Assembly: GCA_903828565.1 (NCBI GenBank)
Contig: CAIKMQ010000009.1
Location: forward strand, 1 to 64,000
Source: an uncultured Leptolinea sp.
GTDB taxonomy: Bacteria; Chloroflexota; Anaerolineae; Anaerolineales; Anaerolineaceae
Reading direction: 5' to 3'
DNA length: 64,000 nt
Each line of letters begins with the position of its first letter. Position 1 is the first letter of the stretch. Shown piece by piece: positions 46,056-55,398 of the stretch. Made by a program: the position numbers and the translations under genes. Below the pieces are notes generated by a model. The model searched no databases. It saw nothing but the letters and a program-made list of their open reading frames with translations, and had not been told where the DNA came from.

Positions 46056-46526
46056 TTACATGCGGTAATGGGAGAAGGCGCGGTTGGCTTCGGCCATCTT
46101 ATGGGTCTCTTCGCGTTTCTTAACTGCGGAGCCCGTATTATTGGCTGCATCCATGAGTTCAGTGGCCAGCTTTTCAGCGAAAGACTTACCAGCACGGCTG
46201 CGGGAGGCATCGATGATCCAGCGCATCGCCAAAGTAGAACGGCGGCTAGCTGGAACTTCCATAGGCACCTGGTAGGTGGCACCACCCACACGGCGGGGCT
46301 TCACTTCCATAACTGGGCCGACGTTTTTCAACGCAGCATCCAGAACTTCCATGGGTTCCTTGCCGGTCTTTTCTTTCACCATATCCAGCGCATCATACAT
46401 CAGGCGCAGGGCAACGCTCTTCTTGCCACGCTGCATCATGCGGTGGACGAAGAAAGAGACCATCACGCTCTGGTATCGGGCGTCTGGTTGGATTATACGC
46501 TTATCAGGTTTTGCTCTTCGCGACAT
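46056..46526 (-). CDS. rpsG: 30S ribosomal protein S7
   Basis: 156 aa. The conserved GGATYQVPMEVPASRR (about 81-96) and RAKPDKRIIQPDARYQSVMVSFFVHRMM near the N-terminus mark S7. It binds 16S rRNA in the 30S head. It follows rpsL in the str operon order. Confidence 0.97.
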   Translation of the reverse strand: MSRRAKPDKRIIQPDARYQSVMVSFFVHRMMQRGKKSVALRLMYDALDMVKEKTGKEPMEVLDAALKNVGPVMEVKPRRVGGATYQVPMEVPASRRSTLAMRWIIDASRSRAGKSFAEKLATELMDAANNTGSAVKKREETHKMAEANRAFSHYRM

Positions 46527-46580
46527 GCAACTTACTCCATCATCAAATGATTGTTAAGGCTGGCTCTGCCAGCTTTTCCA

Positions 46581-47000
46581 TTACGCCTTGGGACGCTTGG
46601 CACCGTACTTAGACCGTGCCTGAGCTCGTTTGGCAACACCAGTGGTATCCAGTGATCCACGCACGATATGGTATCGTACGCCCGGCAAATCTTTCACACG
46701 GCCGCCGCGGATGAGCACAACGGAGTGCTCCTGCAGCTGGTGGCCTTCGCCGGGGATGTAAGCGGTCACTTCGATACCGTTAGAAAGGCGAACACGGGCG
46801 ATCTTGCGCAGAGCTGAGTTCGGTTTCTTCGGTGTCATGGTACGAACGACGGTGCACACACCACGTTTCTGGGGTGCGCCATCCGCGTGTTTGACACGAC
46901 GCTGGTTCATCGAATTCAGTGTGTACTGCAGGGCCGGTGCTTTACTTTTCACCTTTTTGGTCTGGCGGCCTTTACGAATTAATTGGTTGATTGTGGGCAT
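46581..47000 (-). CDS. rpsL: 30S ribosomal protein S12
   Basis: 139 aa from the ATG at 47000 with GGGAGG upstream. It begins [12 protein letters not shown] and contains KKPNSALRK and [14 protein letters not shown], the decoding-site segments. Lys in TPKKPNSAL is the usual streptomycin-sensitive form. A short TGCGAG-TTT-CTCGCA hairpin (47022-47036) precedes its ribosome-binding site. rpoB lies upstream across a 192-bp gap. Confidence 0.96.
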   Translation of the reverse strand: MPTINQLIRKGRQTKKVKSKAPALQYTLNSMNQRRVKHADGAPQKRGVCTVVRTMTPKKPNSALRKIARVRLSNGIEVTAYIPGEGHQLQEHSVVLIRGGRVKDLPGVRYHIVRGSLDTTGVAKRAQARSKYGAKRPKA

Positions 47001-47192
47001 TGAGCCTCCCAAAGAATAAGGTGCGAGAAACTCGCATGATAAAAATGATTTTCATTAAGCGAGGCCACCTGCAAGTGACGATGGCCTCACCTGGTTCCCT
47101 GATTTTATTCGGGCAAGAATGATGGTTACCTAAGACAATATCAGGATAACGACCGACAATCTTACCATGCTCGCCTAGCTACGTCAAGGACG

Positions 47193-50100
47193 CTAGTTGC
47201 TGTCATAACCGTTCAAGCTTAGCAGGCCAGTGCGCATTTCAGGCGTTTTGGCTTTTTCATCATCCTTGCCAAACTTGGTGACCACATTATTCTCAGCAAC
47301 CACCTCAACCGCCAGGCCGAGGCTTTGTAATTCTTTCACCAGCACGCGGAATGATGCCGGGATGCTGGGTTCTTCGATCGGCATACCTTTCACGATCGCT
47401 TCGAAGGTCGCAATACGTCCGACCGTATCATCCGATTTGACAGTGAGCATCTCTTGCAGGGTATGCGCGGCGCCATACGCTTCGAGTGCCCACACTTCCA
47501 TTTCACCGAAACGCTGACCACCAAACTGAGCCTTACCACCCAGCGGCTGTTGTGTCACCAGGCTGTAAGGGCCGGTGGACCGGGCATGGACTTTGTCTTC
47601 GACCAGGTGGTGGAGTTTCAACATGGTCATGACGCCTACAGTTACTGGCTGGTCAAACAATTCACCGGTTTTGCCGTGTCGCAATGCTTGTTTACCAATC
47701 ACCGGGCTTGGACGCCCTGTTTCGACCATGATCTGATTGACTCGGTCACGCAGATCGGCGTCTGCCATCTTCTTGGAGTCATAACCCAGGTCATGCATCC
47801 ACATACGGAAGCAGGCATTGACGGCGTATTCATCTGCAGCGATCTTCTCGGGGATGCTCAAAGGCGAATCTTCAAAGACAAGCGCTTTATCAGGATCATA
47901 GCCGTGATCTCGCAGCCACTCACGTAAATAGGAGCGGCGGGCATAAACCTGCTCGGAGGCCAGGCGATAGACATCGTAGCCGCGTTTGCCCAGGTATTCT
48001 TCCATGAACATCAGCCGGACTTCATCATCGTCTTTCAGTGTTTCAGGTTCAAAACCGCGCCCGATCAGCCACTGCCATGCCTGCGCAGATGCTTCCTTCC
48101 AGGCTTCATCGATCATCCAGGCGCGAGCCAGTTCAGCATCGATCTCGCTCTCGCGAGCGCCGTCAAATACGGGCGTTACAGCTCTGAAGCCGAGCCGCAA
48201 GGCAGCCCATCCCAGGTGGACTTCAAGAACCTGGCCGATATTCATACGACCCGGAACGCCCAGAGGGTTCAGGATGATATCAACCGGGGTGCCATCTTCG
48301 AGGAACGGCATATCTTCCACCGGGACAACTTTAGAAACAACACCTTTGTTACCATGACGGCCGGCCATTTTATCTCCGGCAGTGATCTTGCGGCGTTGTG
48401 CCACCGAGACTCGCACCATGCGTTCCACACCAGCAGAAAGGTCGGTATTGTCTTCGCGGGTGAACTGCTTCACATCCACGACTTTACCTTTTTCACCATG
48501 CGGAATGCGCAGGGAGGTATCTTTTACATCACGGCTTTTCTCACCAAAGATCGCGCGCAGCAGCCGTTCTTCAGGGGTTAATTCTTTTTCGCCCTTCGGG
48601 GTGATCTTGCCGACCAGAATATCATTAGGCACTACATCGGCGCCAATGCGGATGATGCCATCTTCATCCAGATCCTTGACGGTATCTTCACCCACATTCG
48701 GGATATCCCGTGTGATCTCTTCCGCGCCGAGCTTGGTATCGCGGGCTTCTACTTCGTACTTCTCTATATGGACAGAGGTAAACACATCCCGCTGAACCAG
48801 ACGTTCTGAAAGCAGGATCGCATCTTCAAAGTTGTACCCTTCCCAGGAGACAAAAGCGACGACCACATTCTGGCCGAGAGCGATATGTCCCTGGTTCGTG
48901 GATGAAGAATCCGCGATGATTTGGCCCTTCTGGATGCGCTGACCTTTGTTTACTGCCGGGCGCTGATCGATGCAGGTACTTTGGTTGGAGCGTTGATACT
49001 TGCGCAGATTGTAAATATGCGGTTTGCCCGTGGATCCCTGGATGGTGATCGTGCGTCCGGTCACAGATGTCACCTGGCCGTCTTCTTCAGCAACAATCAC
49101 CTGGCCGGAATCCAACGCGGCACTGTATTCCATACCGGTGGAGATCAGCGGAATATCGGGGATCACCAGCGGGACAGCCTGCGCCTGCATGTTCGAACCC
49201 ATCAGTGCACGGCTGGCATCATCATGCTCCAGGAAGGGGATCAGGGCAGCGGAGATACCGACGATCTGGTGCGGTGCTACATCCAGATAATTAATATTCT
49301 CAGAAGAATAGAAGTAGAACTTGGAGTGGAACCGGCATTCGGTCTGGTCTTGAACAAACTCATTGTGTTCGTTCAAAGTAGCATTTGCCTGGGCAATAAT
49401 GAACTTATCTTCACGGTCCGCTGAAAGATAATCGACTTCATCGGTCACGAAGGGAACGATCAAAACTTGCGGTTTGCCGGTTTTGTGGAGGGCTTTAAAC
49501 TGTTTCTCAGTGATCCGTTCGCCTTTTGCGACGATGACCTCACCCGATTTTGCATCGGTGAGATCTTCGCGAGAAACACGGCCAATCAACATGGTATCTG
49601 CTACCGGCAGAGACTTGGTGACACGGCGGTACGGGGTCTCAATGAAACCATACTCATTCACACGCGCGTATGAAGCAAGACGACCGATCAGGCCAATGTT
49701 TGGACCTTCAGGTGTCTCGATCGGGCAGATACGCCCGTAATGGGAGTGGTGGACATCGCGGACATCATAGCCGGCGCGTTCACGCCGCAGGCCGCCCGGG
49801 CCTAATGCGGAAAGCGTCCGTTTGTGACGCAGCTCAGCCAGCGGATTGGTCTGGTCCATAAACTGAGACAGTTGGGATGAACCGAAGAATTCGCGCAAGG
49901 CAGCAACCATCGGGCGGATATTGATCAAAGTGGTCGGTGTGATATCTTCCTGATCGCGGATGGACATGCGTTCCTTGATAACACGCTCCATGCGGCGCAT
50001 ACCTATGCGTAGTTTATTCTGGATCAGTTCACCGACAGTCTTCACACGGCGATTGCCCAGGTGGTCAATATCATCCGCCTGCTCAGTGCCGTTGTTGATG

Positions 50101-51110
50101 CGAATCATCCGCTTGACCAGTTCTACGATATCCCGTTTGCTGATCGACCGGTGCGCGATCGGAATGTATTCCTGTAAATCCAGCTTCTGATTGAGCTTGT
50201 ACCGGCCAACGCGCTCCAGGTCATAATGGCGCTGATCGAACAACTGCTCTTGCAGGAACTGCTTGGCATTATCCAGCGTGGCCGGATCTCCAGGGCGCAT
50301 CTTCTTGAAGAACTCAATCAATGCCGCCTGCGCAATGGATTGCTTCTCGGTAACTTCCCAGGCTGGTTCTTGCTTCATGGAAGCGGGGATATACAGGCGT
50401 TCCGAGTTGTTATCCACATCCTTGAAGAGATCGATAATCTCCTCATCTTTGCCGGTGGAAAGCAGGGTGTCGCCCAGGCCGTCATCCACTGCTGCCAATG
50501 CACGCAGGAAAACCGTGATGGGGACAGTGCGCTTGCGGTTGAACTTGAGAATGATGTAATCATTTTTACGTGTCTCAAATTCCATCCAGGCACCGCGGTC
50601 AGGGATCAGTTTCGCCATTGCCATCGGGCGGCCGGTCGCACGGTCTGCCTGGGCTTCGAAATAAACACCCGGTGAGCGGATCAGCTGAGAAACGACAACG
50701 CGCTCAGTACCATTAATAATGAAGGTACCTTTATCGGTCATCTCCGGGAAATCGCCCAGGAAGATCTCTTGCTTCTTCGGTTCAGCAATCTCAGGCCCGG
50801 CCAACAACACAGAGACCCACAACGGTGAGGCATACGTCAGATCTTTCTCAACGCATTCTTCCATGCTGTGCTTGGGGGTCTCAAAGCGGTAAGCAAGTTC
50901 CCACTGGCGGGATTCTTCGCTCTGGCTGGGGAAGAACAGCTTGATCCCCTTGTTGTAGGATTCGATGGGAGACAGCTCATGGAACAGGTCTTTAAGACCT
51001 TCTTCCTTGAGTCGTTGGAAAGATTCCAACTGTACAGAGATCAATTGTGGTAACGGTAGACGAACGGGAATGCGGGCGTATGATTTATTCGGGATTAAAT
51101 CAGGGGTCAT
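47193..51110 (-). CDS. rpoB: DNA-directed RNA polymerase subunit beta
   Basis: 1305 aa from the ATG at 51110, with AGGAG 6 bases upstream. All conserved beta regions are present, including the rifampicin region [18 protein letters not shown], the [12 protein letters not shown] segment and the C-terminal [24 protein letters not shown]. Between [11 protein letters not shown] and [15 protein letters not shown] lie about 150 residues, where most bacteria have about 25, so this beta carries a large lineage insertion. The usual partner rpoC is not downstream; rpsL is. A strong promoter lies at 51186-51214. Confidence 0.97.
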   Translation of the reverse strand: MTPDLIPNKSYARIPVRLPLPQLISVQLESFQRLKEEGLKDLFHELSPIESYNKGIKLFFPSQSEESRQWELAYRFETPKHSMEECVEKDLTYASPLWVSVLLAGPEIAEPKKQEIFLGDFPEMTDKGTFIINGTERVVVSQLIRSPGVYFEAQADRATGRPMAMAKLIPDRGAWMEFETRKNDYIILKFNRKRTVPITVFLRALAAVDDGLGDTLLSTGKDEEIIDLFKDVDNNSERLYIPASMKQEPAWEVTEKQSIAQAALIEFFKKMRPGDPATLDNAKQFLQEQLFDQRHYDLERVGRYKLNQKLDLQEYIPIAHRSISKRDIVELVKRMIRINNGTEQADDIDHLGNRRVKTVGELIQNKLRIGMRRMERVIKERMSIRDQEDITPTTLINIRPMVAALREFFGSSQLSQFMDQTNPLAELRHKRTLSALGPGGLRRERAGYDVRDVHHSHYGRICPIETPEGPNIGLIGRLASYARVNEYGFIETPYRRVTKSLPVADTMLIGRVSREDLTDAKSGEVIVAKGERITEKQFKALHKTGKPQVLIVPFVTDEVDYLSADREDKFIIAQANATLNEHNEFVQDQTECRFHSKFYFYSSENINYLDVAPHQIVGISAALIPFLEHDDASRALMGSNMQAQAVPLVIPDIPLISTGMEYSAALDSGQVIVAEEDGQVTSVTGRTITIQGSTGKPHIYNLRKYQRSNQSTCIDQRPAVNKGQRIQKGQIIADSSSTNQGHIALGQNVVVAFVSWEGYNFEDAILLSERLVQRDVFTSVHIEKYEVEARDTKLGAEEITRDIPNVGEDTVKDLDEDGIIRIGADVVPNDILVGKITPKGEKELTPEERLLRAIFGEKSRDVKDTSLRIPHGEKGKVVDVKQFTREDNTDLSAGVERMVRVSVAQRRKITAGDKMAGRHGNKGVVSKVVPVEDMPFLEDGTPVDIILNPLGVPGRMNIGQVLEVHLGWAALRLGFRAVTPVFDGARESEIDAELARAWMIDEAWKEASAQAWQWLIGRGFEPETLKDDDEVRLMFMEEYLGKRGYDVYRLASEQVYARRSYLREWLRDHGYDPDKALVFEDSPLSIPEKIAADEYAVNACFRMWMHDLGYDSKKMADADLRDRVNQIMVETGRPSPVIGKQALRHGKTGELFDQPVTVGVMTMLKLHHLVEDKVHARSTGPYSLVTQQPLGGKAQFGGQRFGEMEVWALEAYGAAHTLQEMLTVKSDDTVGRIATFEAIVKGMPIEEPSIPASFRVLVKELQSLGLAVEVVAENNVVTKFGKDDEKAKTPEMRTGLLSLNGYDSN

Positions 51111-51185
51111 GGACTTCTCCTGGTTTGAAGATCGGTTTGTAAATTCGACAAATAACCCTATTTTGGGTCTTAATAGCAAAAATCA

Positions 51186-51214
51186 ATTATATCGAATGAT
51201 AGCAATATAGTCAA
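51186..51214 (-). promoter_or_regulatory. rpoB promoter (sigma-70 type)
   Basis: On the minus strand TTGACT (51209-51214), a 17-bp spacer and TATAAT (51186-51191). It is 76 bases before the rpoB ATG and probably drives the whole cluster. Confidence 0.85.
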
Positions 51215-51410
51215 GAAATATCTCAGGCTAAATCTTACAGTTTTGTATATTCTTTGGAATGATTCTGTGCCACACAAAGCCAACATCTACTCACGCATCA
51301 AACATTTATCTGAAGCACAAATATCCATTGGATGACTGGCTGCTTTCCACCCACCAGCAGATGTATTATATTTAACCAGTAAATGAATATCCCCAAAAAA
51401 GGAAACGATC

Positions 51411-51812
51411 ATGCCTCTGGAACCTGGAATTACAGCCCAACTAAGCCACACTGTGCAGGAAAACGATACCGCCCGCTTCTCCGGTGGAGATACGCTACCG
51501 CCCGTCTTCAGCACGCCCCTGGTCATCCGCCTGCTGGAGCGTACCTCGCACCAGGCGATTTTACCGTACCTGGATGCTGGTCAGGGAAGCGTTGGCGTAG
51601 TAGTGAACATCCGCCACCTGGCCGCTACGCCCGTTGGTTTCACTGTGAATACTCGCGCGGAGGTCCTTTCAGTTGACGGCCGCCGGGTGCACTTCAAGGT
51701 GGAAGCCTGGGATGATCTGGAGAAGATTGCTGAAGGCGAGCATGAGCGCTTTATCATCGACCTGGACCGTTTCGTCCAGAAGGTCAATCAGAAAGCCGCC
51801 AGCCTGAAGTAG
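51411..51812 (+). CDS. Thioesterase family protein (hot-dog fold, FlK-like)
   Basis: 133 aa. Single hot-dog domain: FSTPLVIRLLERTSHQAI is the alpha helix with the catalytic-type Glu/Thr segment as in fluoroacetyl-CoA thioesterase-like proteins, then VVVNIRHLAATPVG and VEAWDDLEKIAEGEHERFI. It probably hydrolyses an acyl-CoA; the substrate is unknown. AGGAAACG precedes the ATG. It is convergent with the exonuclease/helicase gene. Confidence 0.85.
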   Translation: MPLEPGITAQLSHTVQENDTARFSGGDTLPPVFSTPLVIRLLERTSHQAILPYLDAGQGSVGVVVNIRHLAATPVGFTVNTRAEVLSVDGRRVHFKVEAWDDLEKIAEGEHERFIIDLDRFVQKVNQKAASLK

Positions 51813-51840
51813 ATCAGCCGGCCGCGAGACGAGGCACCAC

Positions 51841-54630
51841 CTACTTCGCCAACCATCCGGCAGCTTTTTTTGGCAGGTCTACAACAGACCCCACAACTAG
51901 CTTGCAGCGCGGCAATGAGTCAATGAACAGCTTGCCGTATTTCTTTGTTAAGATGCGCTGGTCCAACACCACGACCACACCGCGGTCGGACTGCGTGCGA
52001 ATCAACCGGCCAAACCCCTGCCGGAATTTTAAGATGGCTTCGGGCAGCTGGTATTCATTAAAAGCATCTTCGAAGGTTTCTGAGCGGGCGGCGATGATCG
52101 GGTCGGATGGCACATCAAAAGGCAGCTTGACGATCACTACCACCGATAACGCCTCGCCCGGCACATCCACCCCTTCCCAGAATGACCGCGTACCCAACAG
52201 CACCGCTTTCTCTGCGGATTTGAAGTTATCCAGCAGGGTCGCAGCGGATGCCCCCTCGCCCTGTTCATAGACCTGTATACCGCTCGCGCCCAATGCCGGA
52301 CCGATCGCCTGGGATGTCTTGCGCAGCTGGGCATAGGAAGTAAACAGGATGAGCGCTCGGCCCTGAGTTTCTTTGCACAGGCGGATGATGGCGCTGCTGA
52401 CCTCATTCTGGTGCCTGTCGCCATTGGTATGCTCTGCCACATCATTCACCAGGTAAAGCATGGCCGCGTTTTCATAATCGAACGGTGAGCCGACAGCCAT
52501 CTCATCCGCGTCTTCTGCGCTCAGCCGACCTTTGATATATCCAAAATCACCTGCCGTGGCCAGGGTGGCGGAAGTGACGATGATGCTGTTCTTCTCGTTC
52601 CACATATGCTTTTGCATCAGCGGGCCGATATGCAGCGGTGCGGTTTGCAGGCTTAACCGCCCGTTGGGCGTTAATTCTACCCAGTAAATGCGGTCCGCAT
52701 CCGGCTTGCTTACCAGGCCATTCAGGTTCACATCCGCTTCCACCAATCGGCCGATGGCGTTCCCAAGCGAACCATGCGCGTCCAGCATATCATCCGATGG
52801 ATTCTTTAGATTCTCTCCCACCCACTGGTAGATATGATTCAAGTTCGTCAGTAAGAGCTTGATCACCTCATGCAGGTCATCCCAAATGATCTCTACCTGC
52901 GACCAATCGGGTTGGGTGCGGGTTGCAGGGATGATGCGCACCTGCTGTGAGTAATTGCCAACATTTCGCCCCTCGCGTTGATCGCGCAGGAAATCATCGA
53001 TGACTGTGAAGAATTGGCGTGTCAGATTCTCTGCATGGAAGGCATGGTCTGTGGCTTCACGCACCAACACTCCCTGTGCCGCAAAATCGGATGGCGTGGA
53101 CCCATTGCGCAATAAAGTAAGGTATCGGCCCAGAATGCCGGAAGAAGAACCGCCAATTTCTCTGAGAAGCCGCTCAATATCCATCTGGCTGACCTTGAAA
53201 CTCAAGGCACCGGTGGTGGCATCTTCCAGGTGATGGCCTTCATCCACGATCAGGTAGGAATACTCAGGCAGTACCCGGTTGCCGGTGGCAATATCTGCCA
53301 GCAGCAGGGCATGGTTCACCACCAGCAGATGGGCGCTCTGCGCGGCCAGCTTTGCCTGGTAAAAGGGGCACGAGCCGCCGTGGGTCTTCATGCAGGTCTC
53401 CTGGCGGCAGGCGTCATCATCCGCCGAAAGCTTGGCCCAGGCATCCCGCTCGGAGGGCCCGTTCAGGTTGATTTCGGTGCGGTCGCCTTTGCCGCCCTCA
53501 TGCAGCCAAACGAGCACTTTGGCGGTGACGCGCAATTCATCGATGGAAGCCGGCACACGCCCGCGAGCCATCTCTAACCGACGCGGGCAGAGGTAATTGC
53601 CGCGCCCCTTCATCACCGCGAACCGCAGTTCGTGATCCAACGAGCGAGCCAGCTCCGGCAGATCTTTCTGGATGAGCTGCTCTTGCAGGTTGATGGTATT
53701 GGTGGAAATGACCACCCGCGCATTGTTCTTCTGCGCCCACATGGCAGCCGGTACCAGGTAGGCAAAAGACTTGCCAATGCCCGTGGCTGCCTCCGCCAGC
53801 AGATGGCCGCCGTCGTTGAAGGCGCGTACGATGCTGCGCAGCAGATCCACCTGTTGAGAGCGATACTCGAACTGCTCGAAATTTTTAGAGAATGTTCCGC
53901 CGTGTTCCAGCAGGGCGGCTACCTCATCGGCATCCAGCGGCTGCATCTCACGGTTGGGCTGCAGCGGCGCTGCGACCTCTGGCAGCGCTTTGAAGAAGGA
54001 GCCGTGCACCTCGCCAGCTTCACGGGCGGTGACTGGCTGCCGGCTTTTCTGCCGTAACGCGCTCGCGAAGGGGCGTTTTCCCTGCCAATCGAACGGTTCG
54101 GACAGGCGGGTGATCTCGGCCAGCAGCGACTGGGGTAATTCATCCACCCGCGCCAGCATCTTTTGAAATACCTGCGCGGTGATCTGCGCGTCGTTGAGTG
54201 CCCGGTGCATTTCGCCGGTGGGGATGCCGAGGTAACCCGCTAAAAAGGTCAGGTTGTAGCGTGTTGAGTTTGGCAGCAAGACGCTGGCCAGTTCATAGGT
54301 ATCCAGGCTTTCATTCTCGCGGAGGATATTATTACGCCGCAGGAAGGACAGGTCGAAGTTGATGTTATGCCCGACCACAATGGAATCTTCGGTGAAGACT
54401 GCCAGCTGGCCCATCACATCGCGCAGGTCGGGGGCTTTCATGACCATGGCGTCACTGATGCCCGTCAGGCGGGTGATCAGCTCAGGGATTGGGCGGCGCG
54501 GGTTGACCAGGCTGGAGAATTCATCTTCCACGCGGTGTTCGTTGAAACGCACCGCACCGACTTCGATGATGACATCCCGGACGGGGTCCAGGCCGGTGGT
54601 TTCGATATCGATGGCAACGTATGTGGTCAT
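51841..54630 (-). CDS. DinG-like helicase fused to a DnaQ-type 3'-5' exonuclease
   Basis: 929 aa. Residues 1-170 are a DEDD exonuclease (AIDIETTGL, VVGHNINFDLSFL, HRALNDAQ). The rest is an XPD/DinG-type superfamily 2 helicase: Walker A AATGIGKS, four Cys (about 350-410, CPRR...CRQETC..CPF) for a 4Fe-4S cluster, DEGHH, and late RFWEGVDVPGEAL-like and QGFGRLIR motifs. This domain order matches the Gram-positive DinG. It probably resolves DNA:RNA or damaged DNA structures. A TATAAT sits 6 bases before the ATG with no Shine-Dalgarno site. Confidence 0.92.
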   Translation of the reverse strand: MTTYVAIDIETTGLDPVRDVIIEVGAVRFNEHRVEDEFSSLVNPRRPIPELITRLTGISDAMVMKAPDLRDVMGQLAVFTEDSIVVGHNINFDLSFLRRNNILRENESLDTYELASVLLPNSTRYNLTFLAGYLGIPTGEMHRALNDAQITAQVFQKMLARVDELPQSLLAEITRLSEPFDWQGKRPFASALRQKSRQPVTAREAGEVHGSFFKALPEVAAPLQPNREMQPLDADEVAALLEHGGTFSKNFEQFEYRSQQVDLLRSIVRAFNDGGHLLAEAATGIGKSFAYLVPAAMWAQKNNARVVISTNTINLQEQLIQKDLPELARSLDHELRFAVMKGRGNYLCPRRLEMARGRVPASIDELRVTAKVLVWLHEGGKGDRTEINLNGPSERDAWAKLSADDDACRQETCMKTHGGSCPFYQAKLAAQSAHLLVVNHALLLADIATGNRVLPEYSYLIVDEGHHLEDATTGALSFKVSQMDIERLLREIGGSSSGILGRYLTLLRNGSTPSDFAAQGVLVREATDHAFHAENLTRQFFTVIDDFLRDQREGRNVGNYSQQVRIIPATRTQPDWSQVEIIWDDLHEVIKLLLTNLNHIYQWVGENLKNPSDDMLDAHGSLGNAIGRLVEADVNLNGLVSKPDADRIYWVELTPNGRLSLQTAPLHIGPLMQKHMWNEKNSIIVTSATLATAGDFGYIKGRLSAEDADEMAVGSPFDYENAAMLYLVNDVAEHTNGDRHQNEVSSAIIRLCKETQGRALILFTSYAQLRKTSQAIGPALGASGIQVYEQGEGASAATLLDNFKSAEKAVLLGTRSFWEGVDVPGEALSVVVIVKLPFDVPSDPIIAARSETFEDAFNEYQLPEAILKFRQGFGRLIRTQSDRGVVVVLDQRILTKKYGKLFIDSLPRCKLVVGSVVDLPKKAAGWLAK

Positions 54631-54647
54631 GGGTTGATTATATCAGC
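54629..54647. repeat. 19-bp inverted repeat, left copy
   Basis: ATGGGTTGATTATATCAGC, the exact reverse complement of 55369-55387. It overlaps the start codon region and -10 of the exonuclease/helicase gene. Confidence 0.9.
54637..54642 (-). promoter_or_regulatory. -10 element 6 bases before the exonuclease/helicase ATG
   Basis: TATAAT then CAACCC then ATG on the minus strand. The mRNA would start at or just before the AUG, so it is probably leaderless. Confidence 0.55.
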
Positions 54648-54785
54648 CGGCCCCTTTGTGACCCGATGGTTTTTGGAAAATGGGGCTATTCATTTTGTAA
54701 TGTAATGTTGTGATGCGCAGAAGCAGTGGTTTCTTTAACATACCTGTTTGGTACTATTTCATTATATGAAGGAAGCGCGGGCTGA

Positions 54786-54959
54786 CTAGCTGGCAGTTGT
54801 GACAGGTGGTTCGGGAACAATAGGGGACAAATGAGGATCAAATACTATGGGTGGCGGTTCGTTGGGGACGTATCCTACGAACTGGCTCATCTCCGGTAAT
54901 CCTTCCAATTCCTGCTGCAGTAGTTCTTCTGGAAAGATATAATCTATTTGGTGGATCAT
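54786..54959 (-). CDS. Small protein of unknown function, Pro-rich C-terminus
   Basis: 57 aa beginning MIHQIDYIFPEELL. AGGAG lies 6 bases before the ATG, which is the main support. The first half is predicted helical and acidic, the second half is rich in Pro (PNEPPPIVFDP). I recognise no family. It lies in a low-GC spacer with unusual repeats and may be part of a foreign insert. Confidence 0.45.
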   Translation of the reverse strand: MIHQIDYIFPEELLQQELEGLPEMSQFVGYVPNEPPPIVFDPHLSPIVPEPPVTTAS

Positions 54960-55044
54960 TTCAGTCTCCTATATTGGTGTGGTACCCCATTTTAGATACC
55001 TCTGACACACCACTTTTGTTAAGGTTCAGCAATTTACAGAAAGA

Positions 55045-55254
55045 ATGTTACACCAACCATATAAGTTATTTAGAAAATTAAAATCGGAGGTGGAGGAAGA
55101 GGAGGTCTTATATGGTTTGATTGCACCTCCTTTAAAGGTAATCAAGCCAGAAAAGGAAAAGAGGGCAACAAAACTGATCATTCTTACCATCGCGGTAATA
55201 GTTTTGTTATTATTTTCAATATATTGGAATTATCGGTATTATGCCGAATACTAG
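55045..55254 (+). CDS. Possible small single-pass membrane protein
   Basis: 69 aa. A charged N-terminal half (KSEVEEEEV, KPEKEKRATK), one membrane segment at about 44-60 (LIILTIAVIVLLLFSIYW) and a short aromatic tail. The ribosome-binding site is weak. The local base composition is AT-rich, unlike the neighbours. It may be real or chance. Confidence 0.4.
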   Translation: MLHQPYKLFRKLKSEVEEEEVLYGLIAPPLKVIKPEKEKRATKLIILTIAVIVLLLFSIYWNYRYYAEY

Positions 55255-55311
55255 TTTTTTTGATTAATCCTATACACATCCTATTTTTCCTCCCTCCGCT
55301 TTCCACGCTTA

Positions 55312-55352
55312 CCTCGATCCCGCCAATTTCTTCAAACTTGGTGGGATCGAGG
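55312..55352. repeat. Long hairpin upstream of the Xaa-Pro peptidase gene
   Basis: CCTCGATCCCGCCAA / TTGGTGGGATCGAGG form a 15-bp stem with one G-T pair and an 11-base loop. No T-run follows on either strand, so it is not a standard terminator; it might be a remnant of a mobile or REP-like element. Confidence 0.6.
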
Positions 55353-55368
55353 AGGCCAATTGAGCCGC

Positions 55369-55387
55369 GCTGATATAATCAACCCAT
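55369..55387. repeat. 19-bp inverted repeat, right copy
   Basis: GCTGATATAATCAACCCAT, the exact reverse complement of 54629-54647. It holds a TATAAT 17 bases before the GGAGG of the Xaa-Pro peptidase and is probably its -10. Confidence 0.9.
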
Positions 55388-55398
55388 CTGGAGGAAAG

